64,000 bases of DNA from Acidimicrobiia bacterium (GTDB lineage Bacteria > Actinomycetota > Acidimicrobiia > Acidimicrobiales > AC-14), in NCBI GenBank assembly GCA_023265025.1, contig JAHFUP010000004.1:1-64000 (forward strand), in the 5' to 3' direction. This document shows positions 62,202 to 64,000 of this stretch, in pieces. The position numbers and the translations under genes were made by a program. The notes beneath the pieces were generated by a model. The model saw only the letters and a program-made list of their open reading frames with translations, searched no databases and was not told where the DNA came from. Position 1 is the stretch's first letter; each line of letters opens with the position of its first letter.

Positions 62202-62939
62202 ATGTCCTCTCCGCTTCCCACCGTGCAACAACTCGTCTCCTCGGTCGCCGCCGCCGAGGACGCCGATCTCGACCGGGTCCGGGCCGCGGTCGAGATGGCC
62301 GACGACCTCGGCGCCCTGGGGGACGAGGTGGTGAATCACTTCGTCGAGGCGGCCCGGGGTGCGGGCTGCTCGTGGTCCCAGATCGGCGCCCAGCTCGGCG
62401 TGTCGAAGCAGGCGGCCCAGCAGGCGTTCGTGGCCCCACCGCGGCGCCGGGGCCGGTTCGGCCGGCGCCCCGACGGCATGTTCGCCGGGCGCATGGGGCC
62501 GACCGCCCGGGCTGCCATCAAGGGCGCCTTCGAGGAAGCGAAAGGGCTCGGCCACGACCACGTCGGCACCGAGCATCTGCTCCTCACCGCGGGCGAGGGC
62601 CCCGGCCTCGCCGCCGTCGCCCTCCGCCGCCTGGGCGTCGACCAGGCGGCGCTCCGGGGGCACGTCGTCGACGTCGTCGGCCCCCGCGCCGCCGGCGCAT
62701 CCGGGCACCCGCACTTCACACCACGGGCGAAGAAGGTCCTGGAGCTGGCCGTGCGGGAGTCGATCCGGCTGCACGCCGAGCGGGTGGGCTCCGAGCACCT
62801 GCTGCTGGCGCTGGTGCGCGAGGGCGAGGGCGTGGCGGCACAAATCCTCGTCCAGCGGTTGGGGCTCAACCTGGCTCAGGTCCGCCAGACCGTGCTCGAC
62901 GTGGTGAACGAGGCCGCCGGCGCGGCGCCCGCCGGCTGA
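62202..62939 (+). CDS. HTH protein with two Clp-N repeats
   Basis: A 245-residue protein. Residues 40-75 form a helix-turn-helix (GCSWSQIGAQLGVSKQAAQQAF). Residues about 100-165 and 170-235 are two Clp N-terminal repeats (FEEAKGLGHDHVGTEHLLL and AVRESIRLHAERVGSEHLLL), the domain that binds substrates or adaptors in ClpA and ClpC. No ATPase domain is present. It may be a transcription regulator that senses the Clp system or a proteolysis adaptor. The palindrome at 62182-62200 is its probable operator. Confidence 0.85.
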   Translation: MSSPLPTVQQLVSSVAAAEDADLDRVRAAVEMADDLGALGDEVVNHFVEAARGAGCSWSQIGAQLGVSKQAAQQAFVAPPRRRGRFGRRPDGMFAGRMGPTARAAIKGAFEEAKGLGHDHVGTEHLLLTAGEGPGLAAVALRRLGVDQAALRGHVVDVVGPRAAGASGHPHFTPRAKKVLELAVRESIRLHAERVGSEHLLLALVREGEGVAAQILVQRLGLNLAQVRQTVLDVVNEAAGAAPAG

Positions 62940-62979
62940 TACCGCTCCTCCGGGGGGCGCCCTGGAAGACTGACCGCCG

Positions 62980-64000
62980 ATGGTCCTCGCCCTGCCCGCT
63001 CGCCCGAGGAGCGACGGTGGGCGACTGCCCCAGATCGAGCTCCCGGTCGCCGTCCGCCGGCGCCTGCCCGTCCTGCACTGGGCCGAGCGCAACCGGCGGA
63101 TACTGACGTTCGGTGCCTTCGTCTTCGCCGTACTGGCCTTCTCGGGCGCCTGGGCCGGCGGCGCCCTCGTCCTGAACGGCCGCGGCACGTCGCTCTACGT
63201 GCGGCTGGCGCTCGACCACCTCGGGGCCAAACGGACGGTCCCGTACTGGATGCCGGACCTCTGGGGCGGGTCACCCGTCTGGGCCCGCACGCCGTCGCTG
63301 CCGGTGTTCCTGCTCGTGCCGATGGCCACTGCGCTCGGTCCGGATGTGGCCGTGAAGGTCGGGGTGCTTGCCCTCCAGGTCCTCGGGGCGTGCGGTACCT
63401 ACACGCTGTCCCGCTCGTTGTGGAGGAGCTACCCGGCCGCCGTCCTGGCCGGCATCCTGTTCGCGCTGCAGCCCCTCGTCGTCTCCCACGGCGTCCTGGC
63501 CGGATCCCTGCCCACCCTCGCGGTGATGAGCGCCGCCCCCTGGCTGGTGGTGGCGCTGCGAAGGGGCCTGCGGGGCGACGGCGCCGGGTGGCTGGCGCTG
63601 GCCGGGCTCCTCGCCGGCTTCGCCGTCCTGATGCACCCGGGGTACGCCCTCGGGCTGGCGCTCCTCGCCGGCTGCCTGGTCGTCGCCGAGGTGGGTCGGG
63701 CCCGCACGGAGGGCGACGGCGCGGCCATCCGCCGGCTGCCGGTCCGGGTGGGGGCGGTCGTCGCCGTGGCCCTCGGCTCCAGCGCGTACTGGCTGCTGCC
63801 GTTCGCCAGCCTCCGATCGTCGTTCGTGCGCCCGACGCCGGGGCTCGTCCGGGGGGATCTGGGGATGTTCCTCGGGCGGGCCCGCACGCTCCACGGCGCG
63901 GTGAGCGTCGACCGGGACGGCCTGCTCGGGCACCTCTTCCACATGGGTTGGACGTGCCTGGCCCTGAGCCTGCTCAGCGTCGTCGTCATCGCCCGCCGGG
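62980..64000 (+). CDS. Polytopic membrane protein, possibly GT-C like (partial, runs off the edge)
   Basis: ATG 62980 opens a frame that stays open to the window end (340 codons seen). After a short cytoplasmic start (HWAERNRRILTFG), many hydrophobic segments follow: FGAFVFAVLAFSGAWAGG, LPVFLLVPMATALG, VAVKVGVLALQVLGACG, LAGILFALQPLVV and others. The loop YWMPDLWGGSPVWARTPSL resembles the first extracytoplasmic loop of GT-C-type and PTPS-related membrane proteins. The C-terminus lies outside the window. Function unknown; glycan synthesis is possible. Confidence 0.8.
   Translation, partial: MVLALPARPRSDGGRLPQIELPVAVRRRLPVLHWAERNRRILTFGAFVFAVLAFSGAWAGGALVLNGRGTSLYVRLALDHLGAKRTVPYWMPDLWGGSPVWARTPSLPVFLLVPMATALGPDVAVKVGVLALQVLGACGTYTLSRSLWRSYPAAVLAGILFALQPLVVSHGVLAGSLPTLAVMSAAPWLVVALRRGLRGDGAGWLALAGLLAGFAVLMHPGYALGLALLAGCLVVAEVGRARTEGDGAAIRRLPVRVGAVVAVALGSSAYWLLPFASLRSSFVRPTPGLVRGDLGMFLGRARTLHGAVSVDRDGLLGHLFHMGWTCLALSLLSVVVIARR

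Overview
The window is about 64 kb of very GC-rich (roughly 70% or more), densely packed bacterial DNA. Genes often overlap by 1-4 bases (ATGA, GTGA, TTGA junctions), GTG and TTG starts are frequent, and many starts have weak or no Shine-Dalgarno site. DUF5719 beside a family 2 glycosyltransferase/membrane protein, TetR, MarR and FKBP genes, a group II truncated hemoglobin, a form I CO dehydrogenase and a Clp-N/HTH protein all point to Actinomycetota. An uncultured or lightly studied member of the Acidimicrobiia is my best guess, but that is inference. I saw no tRNA, rRNA, CRISPR array, phage gene or transposase.

Region 1 (1-5674) holds the end of an unidentified gene, a YqgE gene coupled to a small helical protein on the minus strand, and a large glycosyltransferase/membrane protein coupled to a secreted DUF5719 protein. 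Region 2 (5674-23703) is a surface-glycan locus. A thioredoxin-like protein and a Wzm/Wzt ABC exporter (Wzt with a C-terminal substrate-binding domain) are followed by a GT2-GT4 fusion, other GT4 enzymes (two are tandem fusions), three FkbM-type methyltransferase modules and two further methyltransferase domains. Small coiled-coil proteins are interleaved among them. The first block (5856-12421) lies between near-identical 182-bp inverted repeats, and a diverged third copy of the same element sits in the 5.7-6.1 kb gap. Together these genes look able to assemble, O-methylate and export a polysaccharide.

Region 3 (23730-28912) is housekeeping: a small membrane protein, pyrE, hrpB, a Dyp-type peroxidase and a matrixin-like lipoprotein protease. 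Region 4 (28933-38174) is a complete aerobic carbon monoxide dehydrogenase locus: CoxD-type AAA ATPase, CoxE-type VWA protein, CoxM, CoxS and CoxL (with the form I active-site motif AYRCSFR), two XdhC/CoxF-type maturation proteins (one fused to a YHS domain), CoxG and a MocA-like cytidylyltransferase. A good sigma70-type promoter precedes coxM. A large RsbW-like/GAF/SpoIIE-phosphatase regulator follows.

Region 5 (40610-52000) carries small unknowns, a minus-strand operon (AIM24 family, PEP carboxylase, small helical protein), a histone-H1-like Ala/Pro/Lys/Arg protein, a sugar O-acetyltransferase, an ABC-F ATPase, two cell-wall hydrolases (NlpC/P60 and amidase), an FKBP isomerase, a homocysteine methyltransferase family protein and a truncated hemoglobin. 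Region 6 (52055-64000) begins with a 1174-residue secreted beta-propeller protein behind a sigma28/WhiG-like promoter. It continues with a membrane metallopeptidase, VOC, methyltransferase and TetR genes, a TrmH-type RNA methyltransferase, a divergent MarR regulator with a palindromic operator, a DUF1232 protein, a flavodoxin-P450 pair, a Clp-N/HTH protein, and a polytopic membrane protein that runs off the end. Long imperfect palindromes sit in several short intergenic gaps (24.6, 49.2 and 59.8 kb).
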